Source: Tetradesmus obliquus
Lineage: Eukaryota; Chlorophyta; Chlorophyceae; Sphaeropleales; Scenedesmaceae
Direction of reading: 5' to 3'
Assembly: GCA_030272155.1 (NCBI GenBank)
Contig: CP126191.1
Span: 4,734,501-4,798,500 of the forward strand
DNA: 64,000 nucleotides
The notes below the pieces were generated by a model that did no database searches, was not told the origin of the DNA, and saw only the letters and a program-made list of their open reading frames with translations. Positions 37,637-47,717 of the stretch are shown in pieces. Each line of letters opens with the position of its first letter. Position 1 is the first letter of the stretch. The translations under genes and the position numbers were made by a program.

Positions 37637-37771
37637 GTGCAGCAAATACCAGCTGAGTGGGTGTGGCTGCATGTCACTGCAGTGCAGCAAATACCAGCTG
37701 AGTGGGTGTGGCTGCATGTCACTGCAGTGCAGCAAATACCAGCTGAGTGGGTGTGGCTGCATGTCACTGCA
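37637..37771. repeat. Three tandem copies of a 45-bp unit
   Basis: Units 37637-37681, 37682-37726 and 37727-37771 are identical, starting GTGCAGCAAATACCAGCTGA, and are followed by the first few bases of a fourth. 45 bp is a multiple of three, so every frame stays open: VQQIPAEWVWLHVTA on plus and a matching repeat on minus. No gene context supports translation. Confidence 0.9.
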
Positions 37772-38147
37772 GTGCAGCAGGGCTGCTGGAGCCAGGCTGC
37801 AGGTGGTGAATCATGGCAACAGCCCCAGTCTCAAGATCCAAACAAAGTGATCCAAACAACTGAATGCAGTGTGGGTGCTGCGCCGAGAGTGCCACCACCA
37901 ATGCACCAGCCACCAGCAGCATGGCATCAGCAAGCTGCCCTGATGCTGACGCTGCAAGGATGCTGCATCACTCGGCAACAAGTTGGTATGCTCGCAACAG
38001 CCAGCGGTAACAGCGGCAATGGGCAGCGCCCAGTGAGCCCAACATCAAGCCATCAACACGTAACCACTGCAACGCCGCGCCGCTTTCCTAAACAGTGGTG
38101 TATGCAGATCAGCCAGGCAACCGCGTGTTATTTTGTGTTCATGAAGT

Positions 38148-39596
38148 TCATCTGCAGGTGATAAAGAACTTCCACCAGGGCTGCCGCCGCACCGCCTCAG
38201 GCAGCTGCCCCTGCTGCTGTTTGGTGCTCAACTGAGGCTGCACAGAATCCGGGTACACTGTTTGCAGCTGATCCTGCTGCTGCTGCTGCTCAGTCACTGG
38301 CACAGCTTGCTTTGCTGCTGCACAGCAAGCTGGCAGCTGCTGCTGTTGCTGCTCCCGTCCCCGATGCTGGTCCTGCTGCTGCCGCTGTGTAGCCTGTTCT
38401 GCAAGCGGCACAGATGCTGCAGCAGAAACTTGCTGTGGCTGCTGCTGCTGCTGCTGCTGCTGCGTGGAACGGGCCTGCTGCTGCCCCTGCAGCTGCTGTG
38501 GTGACACGCCACACTGCAACTGAGGGCATCTGTCACTGCCTGCCGCAGGCTGCTGCGCACGCTGCTGCCGACGCTGCTGTGGCGACTGCTGCTGCTGCTG
38601 CTGCTGCTTGGCCTGTTGTGCAGCCTGCTCCCTGCCGCGCTCCTGCAGCATGATGGCACCGTCCACGCTGTTGAGGCTGCTGCCAGCCTGCGAGCCGCTT
38701 GCTGACGCTGCCGCATGCAGCGGGAAGATGTCTCGCAGCGGCCGCAGCTTTGACTGCATCAGCAGCAGCGCAGAGCCCTGCAGAGCACCACACAGCAGCC
38801 AAGAGATGATCAGCTGCTGCGTTGTTACCAGCAGCGGCCGCAGTGCGGCAGCACTGCTCACAAGGAGGAAGGGCATTGCTGGTGCCTTTGACAGATTACA
38901 GTGTTGTTGGGTGCCTCTGTACTGCTGGCCACAGCAATCAAGTCTCAAAAGCAAGCAGCTGCGATTCAACCATATGTATGCAACCAGACCTGCTGCAACG
39001 GTAACAAACTTGACAGTCGTTTGTGGAGCAGACACATCAGCACGCTTGCCACTGGCCTGCCAGCTGGGGCCCACACAGCGTCCACACACCTGAGCCCCTG
39101 CTGCGCGGAAGGACGTAACCAGCAGCGACGCTACGATGTCAAAATGCCGCTGCGTGGCTCCGCGCTCCTCTATGACTGGGGCGTGAACCTGCGCACCCAG
39201 CAGCAGCAGCAGCAGCAGCAGCAGCACTTGCCTCTTCAGTATCACCTTGCAGAGCAGTGATACGTTCAGTGGCAAGCTGCTCAGCCGATTGCCCGACGTT
39301 TTTGCGCTGCCTGGATTTGTGTCACCGCACATGGCCCAGAGGGGTCCATTGCATAAGCGCCCCTTCTGCAGCAGCGGTGTTACTGGGGCTGTTTGCCTGC
39401 ATGCGGGCCGCACCTTGCGCAGGTATTCGATCTGTGGCTCAGAAATTGGCGTGTCGAACGCGGAGAGCTGCAGGCAGAGCAGCAAACGGTACAGTGAGCC
39501 TAGGTCGGGCCGGAGCATTTGCCCATCCCGCGAGCAATATCTCACCTGCAAGATGAAGTAGCAGACATGTCGCCTGAGAACGACCATGTTGTAGCC
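38148..39596 (-). CDS. Gln-rich probable membrane protein, 3' exons (partial)
   Basis: Four exons chain in phase 0: 39596-39546, 39467-39414, 39188-39090 and 38885-38148 (stop), giving 313 residues. The first three encode NMVVLRRHVCYFILQ, LSAFDTPISEPQIEYLRK and VHAPVIEERGATQRHFDIVA. The fourth has a hydrophobic helix (TTQQLIISWLLCGALQGSALLL) and then a long Gln/Ala-rich tail that closes with RRQPWWKFFITCR. The 5' end is not found. One helix suggests a membrane anchor; I do not recognise the family. Two coding-like minus-strand pieces further up (about 40400-40609 and around 40250-40310, the latter with YGFVDINMGLNLL, faintly like an NT-C2 domain) could belong to this gene or to another one. 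Confidence 0.5.
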   Translation of the reverse strand, partial: GYNMVVLRRHVCYFILQVRYCSRDGQMLRPDLGSLYRLLLCLQLSAFDTPISEPQIEYLRKVRPACRQTAPVTPLLQKGRLCNGPLWAMCGDTNPGSAKTSGNRLSSLPLNVSLLCKVILKRQVLLLLLLLLLGAQVHAPVIEERGATQRHFDIVASLLVTSFRAAGAQVCGRCVGPSWQASGKRADVSAPQTTVKFVTVAAGLVAYIWLNRSCLLLRLDCCGQQYRGTQQHCNLSKAPAMPFLLVSSAAALRPLLVTTQQLIISWLLCGALQGSALLLMQSKLRPLRDIFPLHAAASASGSQAGSSLNSVDGAIMLQERGREQAAQQAKQQQQQQQSPQQRRQQRAQQPAAGSDRCPQLQCGVSPQQLQGQQQARSTQQQQQQQQPQQVSAAASVPLAEQATQRQQQDQHRGREQQQQQLPACCAAAKQAVPVTEQQQQQDQLQTVYPDSVQPQLSTKQQQGQLPEAVRRQPWWKFFITCR

Positions 39597-39599
39597 CTG

Positions 39600-40645
39600 A
39601 ACAGTGCAAGAAAACGAAGTGAGTGGAGCGGCACACCGGCGAACCTGTATGCAGCCCACTACGCGTACGGGCCACGGCCTGTGCTCACTTTAAATATGGG
39701 AGCCAGATCGCTGTTTCCGTAAACCTGCCGATAGAATTCATTTGTCGCCTCAGTGATAAGAGGCAAATCCAGCGAGGCCCCTTGTTGCTCCATTGTGTGG
39801 TGAAACCAAGTATCCGAGTGGCATCAGTTAACGCACATCAGAGGCCGGATGCAGCTGAAGCAGGTTGCTGGTGACCTTGAGACCACCCCAACAACCCTGA
39901 ACCCACACTGCAGCAAAATCAACCATGAGCTGTCTTCAACAGCTGGTTGTAGCGAAAAATGATCGATTCAAACTATATCATTGTTTTTGTTTGGCCAGTT
40001 AGCTCGTGGTGTGCTGCTCGTTGACAGATTGACGCAAGCAGTCATCATTACCACTAGCCACCTGGCAGGTGACCTGCTATGACATGACATGGCACAAGCA
40101 TGCATGGCATTGTTTTTCTTGCAATACCGGCTGGCAGCCAAATTGTAGCTTTTGGGCAGTAACAGCAAAGCAGTTGCTCTGTGCTTTCTAAAGCAGCAGC
40201 TTGCAGGAGGGGCTGGCTCGCCGGGCTGCAACCTCCCTCTGTCAAGAGGTTGAGCCCCATGTTGATGTCCACGAACCCATATTTTGTCGTCTGTCTTAGG
40301 CCCCAGCGTGATCTTTGTGATACTTTGCTGCGGAGCACCACCAGAGAGGGCGTCCAGCGGTTTACCTGACACCTCAGCTGTAGCCGGAAGTGACAAGCCC
40401 TAGGATGTTGGAGTGACATGCAGATCACCCCAGAGACGCACCGCTCGAAGCTCGGGCACATTAACGTGAACGAGCTGCTGACTGGAGCTGTAGCCAGACT
40501 GCTTCCCTGTGGCCACCCTCAGGGTCTTGCCTGACCTGCCTGCACCAACCACAGTGGTTTGCTGGGACAGTTGTGCAACTGATCTGGCCACAAACGCTGT
40601 CTGATACATCAGCACATTGAGAAATTTGTTTTCGTAGTTGTTGGC
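39600..40645. other. Unassigned stretch upstream of hslU
   Basis: Contains the hslU promoter and possibly exons of a minus-strand gene. A minus-strand frame ending at 40400 opens with MYQTAFVARSVAQLSQQ and has a P-loop-like GAGRSGKT, but it starts only about 40 bp from the hslU ATG and could not be linked to other exons. Confidence 0.35.
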
Positions 40646-43600
40646 ATGGCTGTCAAGGCCGCTGTAAGAGCAGCGCGCTCATCTGCTCGGCAAGCGTGTG
40701 TGGCACCCGTCGAGCTGCACCAGCTGCTGGACAGCCTGAGCAATGACGTGCTCACTCGTTCTGCTTTCTTTCACCACGAGCAGCAGCAGCAGGCTTTGCA
40801 TGCCGAGGGATTGACAGAGGTGCACGCAACAGCAGCAGCTGCTGCTGCTGCTGCTGCACAGGCTCCTGCTGTGTCTCAGCTGCAGCATCACACATTGAGC
40901 AAGCAGCAGCAGCTGCAGCAGCAGCACACATTCAGTACGCAGCAGCAACACAACTCATGGTATTCACACGAGCAGTTGAAGCAGCGCACGTACACAACAC
41001 CGACATGCATGGGCCCACTGCAGCAGCAGCAACGCAGCAGGTTTAGCAAATGCAGCGTGCACTCAGCCAGCAGTAGCCAGGACAGCAGCAAGGGCAGCAG
41101 CACAGACAGCAGCACCACTTCAGGCCCTTCAGCCAGCAGCGGCAGCAGCAGCGGCAGCGCTGGTGCATCCGCAGCTTCTGCTCCTGCTGACTTCCTGGCT
41201 GCTGCCCTGCTGGCTATGGGCAGCAGCTCCAAGGCAGCACAGCTCACGCCTGCTGCAATCACACAGCAGCTGGACAAGCACATTGTGGGGCAGGCGGTAA
41301 GCGGCGCTGCGAGTGATCACTGCAACATGGGCGAACGAGCGTTGGTGCTGTGTGTGCTGTTTGACAGACAGGCATTGCTTGCGGCGCTTGGCAGACTGCT
41401 TCGTCCGGTGTGTAAGGCACACCTTGTGCCTTGTGTGGGATGTAGCTGCATGCAGCTGTTGAATGCATTGATTACAACCAACACTGCTACATGCCACAAA
41501 CTCTGCAAAATGCGCGACACTGTGAGGCTGCTCCACACATCTCCTACCTTCAGCTGCATTCACTAATAACGCCAAGCAAGCTGTCTGTAAACCTCGCATT
41601 CCTGAGCATGCGCATCAGCGCTCTTCTGTCCGTCATGCTTCTGAACAGCCGTGCGTGTGCTGCTGCGTGTGCAGGCGGCCAAGCGTGCAGTGGCAGTGGC
41701 GCTGCGCAACCGCTGGCGCCGCCACCGGCTGCCGGCTGAGATAGCAGAGGAGGTGGGGGCGCCTGGCTGCAGCAGCAGCCACACAGCAGCAGCAGTAGCA
41801 GCAGTAGCATGCGCATTGGCAGAAACTTGTGCGCCAGCTCCTGGCTGGGTGCAGCTGGTGGCACGTGCAAAATGTTTGGCTAGGCTTGTTCAGTGCACTG
41901 CATTGCTAGCCTCACTTTAGCGGCATGGCAGCTGCATGCAACGCAGCAATGGTCTGCATGAAGCCCCTGCAGGGGCACAGCATCACGCATGCATACGGCA
42001 GCACAGCTGTGCATGTTGCTGCTGCTGCTGCTGCCGCAGATCACGCCCAAGAACATCCTTATGATCGGACCCACCGGCTGCGGCAAGACGGAGATTGCGC
42101 GCCGCCTGGCCAAGCTGGTGGAGGCGCCTTTCGTTAAGGTGCGGCACTGCTGCTGCTGCTGCTGCTGCATTGCACTGCGCTGATGAGCTGTTGCGGCTGG
42201 TTGCACACCTGCAGCTGCAACAAGGGTGCCGTGGTTGCTGCTGCAGTGCAACCGCTGCCTGCCCGCTGTCATTGTTAATCAGCAGTCGTTTTACGATGAT
42301 TTTCAGCACTCCGGATGCATCTCAGCAGCAGCAGTATGCCCAGCTGCCATAGCTGCACCCCTGCACCTGTTTTGGACAGAAGGGCAGCTCCGCACCCATG
42401 CTTGCCCATGCTGATGCTGCACCATTTTCTTGTGGCGTGACAGTCAAGCAATGTTCACAAACAAAATGATGATAATTAAATTGCATGCAAACGTGCAGGT
42501 TGAGGCCACCAAGTTCACGGAGCTGGGCTTTGTGGGCCGTGACGTGGACGAGATCGTGAAGGACCTCATGGAGGCAGCGCTGACGCTGACAAAGCAGCGG
42601 CTGGCGGCGGGGCTGCGCGCGGCTGCGGGGGCGGTGGTGGAGCGGCTGCTGCTGCAGGCGCTGCTGGGAGGAGCGGAGCCCAGCACATATGACGCCTTCA
42701 GGTGCGGCGGTGCGAGGGGAGGGGAGGGTGGGGATGGTGGGCAAGAAGCAGTGGTCGAGCAAGACGGCCGGGAGGCGCAGAGAAGCAGCAGGCACTGCCT
42801 GCGGGCGAAAGGCAGTTTCCTGTTGTGACGCATCGCCATGTTTTGTATGCTTGTTGACTCTGTTGAGCTTAGGTCTGTGCACCAGGCGTTATCATCTCTG
42901 TTCTGGGTCCTGGCTGGTGTTTGCTTTGTTGCGTTCCTCCACGTTGCCAGCTGCGTGCGGTTGTTACGCTTCTTGCATCAGGCACCCAGCAGCTGTGGAT
43001 GTCGGCGCTGCTCCGCTGTCGCCTGCACGCCTGCCTCAAACAATCACCCGTACAATCACAATCCCACTCAGCATCGCAACGCAAACTAACAGCACATTCA
43101 AATACATCGCTACCCCGCGCAGGCCCATGTACCAAAGCGGCGACCTGGATGACAACATGGTTGAGCTGGACCTGGACTCCCTGGCTGACATCACAGCAGC
43201 AGCAGCAGCAGGCCCAGCCAGCAGCAGCAGCAGCAGCAGCAACGGCGGCCCGGCAGCAGCCGGGCATGCTGCGCTGGGCTCGCTTGCCAGCACCATCATG
43301 GAGGCCATGAGCAGGCATGGGGCTGGCGGGCCTGGAGGGCTGCAGGGCAGGGGCAAGCGGCGCATGAAGGTGAGAGGGGCGGGGGAGGCGGCGCCGGCTG
43401 GGGTGTGTGTGGTGTGGTGTGGTGGGGTGGGGTATGGTGCTTTGACTGAGGTGGTGAAAAGGGGAGGCAAGGGGTAGTGCGAGCCTGCTTGGTTTGATAA
43501 GCAGCTTCTGCAGTCAGGTCATCAGGTGGCACCAGCTGCACCCCCTCTATCGCGGACTTCCTGAACCAGTGAGGAGCAAAACTGGGCCCTGATCTAGGAT

Positions 43601-45541
43601 CCTGTCAGATCATTACATTGTTAGATGTGTATGACCACTAACTAGTACACAGCTGCGCTCGCTGGGAATCGAACCCGGGCCTGGTCCGTGGCAGGGACCT
43701 ATCATACCACTAGACTACGAGCGCTGCAGCCACCTGATAGCATCAGCAGCTGGGGGGAAGGCAGGTTGGGCTGAGCTGGATACCAGTGGAGGCTCGGACG
43801 GGGCACAGCAACAGCAGCGCGCTGGCGCAGCTGCTGTTGGCGCGCGTTTTTGCCTTGCGTGCGAAAGCGGGCCTTCCTTTCCCTCACTGTGCCTGCCTGC
43901 GGTGTGGCCAAGCTAATCTCATTGCAGTGGGGAAAGCACAGAGAATGAGAAACATATCTTTGCCACCCCAGGGTGCCGCGCACGCAGAAGATGTGTGGAT
44001 ATGCAGATACTCTGCAACAGTGAGTGTTGCGCACAAGAGGTTTTTGTTCCAGGGAAGGCGAGCTAAAACGCTAAAAGGATGAGGGGTTGCCGGTGTGCAC
44101 AGGCAACTATGTTGCAGCGAACACCGAAAATATGGAATGGGAGAGGGCTGTTACAGGGGAAAGGCAAGCCATCACCCTAGAGTGAGTCAGTTGCCACTTT
44201 CAGTTCACGGATCGTGAGAACCCAATAGGCGCGAGAGAGAGGTCTGTGTTCATCCCGCTTGCTGTTTGGCCTGTGTGGTTGCCCACAGACCTCTCTCTTG
44301 AAATAGGCGCGAGAGAGAGGTCTGTTACAGGGGTGGGCAAGCTATCGCCCTAGAGCGAGTCACTTGCCCCTCTTCCAGCTCACATATCATGAGAACCCGA
44401 TAGCAAGCCACAAGATGCAACCAAAGTGAAACTCCTGAGGCATCTTGCAGCCCCTACCTCCCCATAAACCAACAAGTACATGCAGTGCAGCATGTGCGAA
44501 GTGCAGCACGAAAAGCAGCAGGGTGCTCAAAGCACAGGGCACAAAACGCACAAGGGAAGGCAGGCATGGTCCAAACAGCAAGCGGGATGCACAATGGTGC
44601 TGCTTACCATAGGTGTTTGGCATGATTGCACCAAGGCACTGCTGTACACACCAGACTGCAGCAAGCAGGAGCACGCGGGACCGACAGGAGACACTGCATG
44701 TGACATGCAAACTAAGGCGCGCCCAACCGCCGCTGCGCTGCACATGCTGCTGTTGCTGTGTCCCGTCCGGCCCTCCACTGGTATCCAGCTCAGCCCAACC
44801 TGCCTTCCCTGCTGCTGACACTGTCAGGCAGTTGCAGCGCTCGTAGTCTAGTGGTATGATAGGTCCCTGCCACGGACCAGGCCCGGGTTCGATTCCCGGC
44901 GAGCGCAGCTGTACATGTGCATAACGCACCAGCTACACGTGTCTCTGGTGAAGTTACTATATGGTGCTGTTTTGCACATTATGATTGCCCCCGTGCTTAA
45001 CGTGCCGATGTTGCCTGCAATGAACAGGCTCTTGCTGTAGCACGCCCCTTTTAGCTCCCATGCAGTGCCAGTGCCCGCCACCAACACACAGCACCGTCCT
45101 CCGTGGCTGCATGGCGTGCTCTCGCTGGTGTCGCCAGCAGCACCACCACGCTCATACACTGCAGCAACCTCCCCGTCCAAATCAGCAGCTATCTTGTACT
45201 GTGTTCCAGGTGTCGGCTGAGGTGTAGCCGCTCTAAAGCATTGCCATCTCATTGTGTCAACACACCCTAGTAGTCACCCCTTCGGTTCTTGCTACTCCGC
45301 GGCCTCATGCCTCATGCCTCATGCCTCATGCCTCATGCCTCCTTCCTGCAGGTGCGCGAGGCGCGGCGGCTGCTGCTGGACGCGGAGGTGGAGCGCGCGC
45401 TGGCCAGCGAGCGCGTGACGCGCGAGGCGCTGCGCGCGGCGCAGCAGGACGGCATCGTGTTCATAGACGAGATCGACAAGATCGTGGACACCAGCAGGGG
45501 CGCGGCCGGCTCGACAAGTGAGTGCTGCGGCTGGTTGCTTG

Positions 45542-45576
<35 letters not shown>

Positions 45577-46885
45577 GTTTTGTTGACGAGAACGACAAGA
45601 GCGTGGACACCAGCAGGGGCGCGGCCGGCTCGACGAGTGAGTGCTGCGGCTGGTTGCTTGCTGCTGCTGTAGCTGTTGTTCAAGAGCTTGACCAAGCTGG
45701 GCAGATGAGAGGCAGTAGTCAAAACCAAGACAAAACAGCTGACCTTGCTGCATCCATTTTGGTTTCGCCGCAGGCAGCAACGTGAGCAGCGAGGGCGTGC
45801 AGCGTGACCTGCTGCCCATCCTGGAGGGCTCCACAGTGGCCACCAAGTACGGCAACGTGTCCACTGACCATGTGCTGTTCATTGCCAGTGGAGCCTTCCA
45901 CAGCTCCAAGCCGGGTGACATGCTCGCGGAGCTGCAGGTGACGCACGGCACAGCAGCGGCTGCCTGGCTTTGCAGTACTTGCAGTATTTGCGTGGTGTTG
46001 ATTGCATGTGTTGTGCTGTCGCCGACTGCATGTTTTTTGGTGTATGTTATGCTGGCTGCATCAGCGTCGGTGAGCGGCGTTGGTGAGCTGCTTGTGCTTG
46101 TCAAGTGCGCCACAAGGTTGCTCAAGACCGGCGCACCTGAGCGCTCAGCCCGAACTCGATATTGCAGCAGCTTTGCACCCAGTCAGAGAACCGCATGCTG
46201 ACTGCGCCCCAGCGCAACACCACACCAGTCGCAACCTGCAGCTCTCAAGGCTGGGTCCTGCTGCTGCTGCTGCTGCCTGCCTGCCTGTCACTGGCTGCAG
46301 GGCCGGCTTCCTGTGCGTGTGGAGCTGGCAGGGCTCACTGCTGATGACTTCTACCGCATCCTCACCGAGCCACAGCATAACATGCTGCGGCAGCAGGCTG
46401 TGCTCATGGCCACGGAAGGCATCGACCTGCATTTCACAGATGGCGCTGTGCGCGCGATTGCAAAAGCAGCGGAAGATGCAAACCGGCTGCTGGATAATAT
46501 CGGCGCGCGGCGGCTGCATACTGTGCTGGAGCGTGTGCTGGCTGATGTTAGCTTTAGTGCGGATAAGCTTGTGGCAGAGGCGAAGGCGAGCAAGGCCAGC
46601 AGCAGCAGCAACAGCAGCAGCAAGGATGCGGCAGCAGCGCCTGCGGCGCCCAAGCCAAGCGGCAGCAAGGGCACTAGGAAGCAAAAGCAGCAGGGGGCGA
46701 CAGCAGCAGCAGCAGCAGCAGGAAGTGGCACTGCTTCTGGCAGCGGAGAATCCGGCAGCAGCAGCAGCAGCAGCAGCGGAGAGGCCGACAAGCCGACTGT
46801 GCGGTACAAGGTGACGGAGGACATGGTGCAAGCGTGCATGAAGGAGCTGCTGAAGCACCAGGACCTGTCGCGCTACGTGCTGTGA
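40646..46885 (+). CDS. hslU: HslU (ClpY) ATPase of the HslVU protease, organellar
   Basis: AAA+ unfoldase that feeds proteins to the HslV peptidase; in eukaryotes it is usually mitochondrial. Exons: 40646-41296, 41675-41752, 42040-42138, 42499-42701, 43123-43369, 45352-45517, 45774-45937, 46301-46885; phases agree, 730 residues (bacterial about 443). The first 195 or so residues are a basic, then Gln/Ala/Ser-rich presequence. Core: [33 protein letters not shown], Walker A GPTGCGKT (253-260), [17 protein letters not shown], the I-domain with Ala/Ser inserts, Walker [10 protein letters not shown] (Asp465, Glu466), [16 protein letters not shown] and the sensor-2 region [12 protein letters not shown]. 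The C terminus DLSRYVL keeps the tail that docks into HslV. An Ala/Ser/Lys insert of about 75 residues precedes the last helix. Organelle targeting is inferred. HslV is not in this window. Confidence 0.97.
43654..43724 (-). tRNA. tRNA-Gly (GCC)
   Basis: A 71-nt cloverleaf on the minus strand. The acceptor stem GCGCTCG pairs with CGAGCGC; the D-arm is GTCTAGTGGTATGATAG; the anticodon loop CTGCCAC gives GCC; the T-arm contains GGTTCGATTCC; discriminator A. It matches the eukaryotic tRNA-Gly(GCC) consensus and has no intron and no encoded CCA. It lies antisense to hslU inside intron 5. Confidence 0.95.
44149..44403. repeat. Direct repeats with internal inverted motif
   Basis: An 80-bp unit beginning TGTTACAGGGG (44149-44230) recurs at 44323-44403 with some differences. 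Overlapping this, AATAGGCGCGAGAGAGAGG occurs at about 44224 and 44302, with its partial reverse complement (ACAGACCTCTCTCT, 44285-44298) between them, so a hairpin is possible. Confidence 0.7.
44837..44907 (+). tRNA. tRNA-Gly (GCC)
   Basis: Same 71-nt sequence as the copy at 43654-43724 except one base (GGTTCGATTCCCGG here, CCCAG there), in the opposite orientation and sense with hslU. A-box (TAGTCTAGTGG) and B-box (GGTTCGATTCC) promoters are internal. The C to T difference changes a T-stem G-C pair to a mismatch or weaker pair in the other copy, so this is the better cloverleaf. Confidence 0.95.
45303..45337. repeat. (CCTCATG)5 minisatellite before hslU exon 6
   Basis: Five tandem 7-bp units directly upstream of the pyrimidine tract and acceptor of hslU exon 6 (AG at 45350-45351). 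Confidence 0.9.
45580..45670 (+). repeat. Intronic duplicate of the 3' end of hslU exon 6
   Basis: About 90 bp repeat the end of exon 6 and the start of intron 6 (45461-45551) with a period of 119 bp: the Walker-B-side codons, the SRGAAGST stretch, the GTGAGT donor and the following GGCTGGTTGCTTGCT. The copy has a few mismatches (for example VDENDKS for IDEIDKI). A CTG tract separates the two. Confidence 0.85.
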
Positions 46886-47717
46886 GCAGCTGCTGTGGGC
46901 GGCTGCGGCAGTACCGGTGCTTTGTGCGGCTTCTTGTCTTGGCGGCTGCTTGCAAAGTCCTGCTGTTGCAGCTGGTGCTCTTGGCCAGGTTTGCGCGGCT
47001 GCTATTCAACACCATTGGCGTCATGGGCTGGCACGTGCCCAAGCTGTGCAGCTCCACTGCCTGCGTTGTATATTACTCTTGTTTTGAAGGAAATGTTGCA
47101 GTTGGTGTTTTTGACTGAACATGTTGCTCATTGCACATCAAGCACATGTGTGTTGCTGCCTACGCGGCAGGCGTTGCTGACGCTTCCATGGCCAGCTGTG
47201 GGGCGCCTATAGGCGTGCTGAGGGCAGTATACCCGGGAGGCACTTGTTTGTTGGCCAGGTTGCAGGGCTGCATCATCACAGCTATACAAGTTGCTTATGC
47301 CTATGACCTTAGATGCGATGCAATTCCGCTGTCCGCCCCAAAAGGGTCTAAGTCACCGCTTGGGCCTTCCCATTCACTGTTACTTGATGCGACTTGCAGT
47401 TGGCTGGGCAGCAGAGCAGTCAGACACAATTTACCCACACAACTGCGCACCGGTGCCACCAATTAAAATTTACAACCATGTACAAAGATACATGTACACC
47501 GCATGTGCCACAATCTCAGCTGCAAATCCGCAAGACGTCCCATGGGACCCTTCAGTCAAGCCTCCACTGTTCCGACACGAACATGCCTGCTGCTCCTGCA
47601 GGACATACTTTGGCGGGGGTCTTCTGGCTCAGCATTGCTCGAAGGTGCGCAGCTGTGCATGACCAGCGTCCTTCAGGATCCTGGCTTCGTCTAGAACTCG
47701 TCACATGACATACACAC
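46886..47717. other. Convergent 3' intergenic region
   Basis: 832 bp between the stop codons of hslU (plus) and the C45 hydrolase (minus). It should contain both 3' UTRs. No other gene seen. Confidence 0.6.

Larger units (their letters stand above)
43654..44907. repeat. Inverted repeat carrying the two tRNA-Gly genes
   Basis: Arms about 43654-43845 and 44715-44907 are reverse complements with scattered mismatches, covering the tRNA plus about 120 bp of its 5' flank (the shared stretch around ACTGGTATCCAGCTCAGCCC). The spacer is about 870 bp. This looks like an inverted duplication rather than two independent tRNA insertions. Confidence 0.8.
43370..45351 (+). other. hslU intron 5, with nested tRNA genes and repeats
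   Basis: This roughly 2-kb intron is far longer than the others in the gene (roughly 250-410 bp). It holds two inverted tRNA-Gly genes with about 190-bp homologous flanks, a direct-repeat block at 44149-44403 and a CCTCATG minisatellite just before the acceptor. A coding-like minus-strand frame also lies at about 45020-45240 ([20 protein letters not shown]...), unassigned. Confidence 0.8.

Noticed and set aside
37637-37771. CRISPR-like array
   Set aside because: The units are contiguous, without spacers, and the genome is eukaryotic.
44387-44929. 180-codon minus-strand frame in hslU intron 5
   Set aside because: It runs straight through the tRNA-Gly gene at 44837-44907 and has no recognisable domain.
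45580-45670. A second hslU exon encoding a duplicated Walker B region
   Set aside because: The duplicate has no acceptor in front of it (CTG tract ending in CCG) and Walker B residues are altered; the 45517 to 45774 junction gives the correct HslU sequence.
45319-46858. Long minus-strand frames (268 and 237 codons)
   Set aside because: Antisense to hslU exons 6-8, where the plus strand carries unmistakable HslU motifs.
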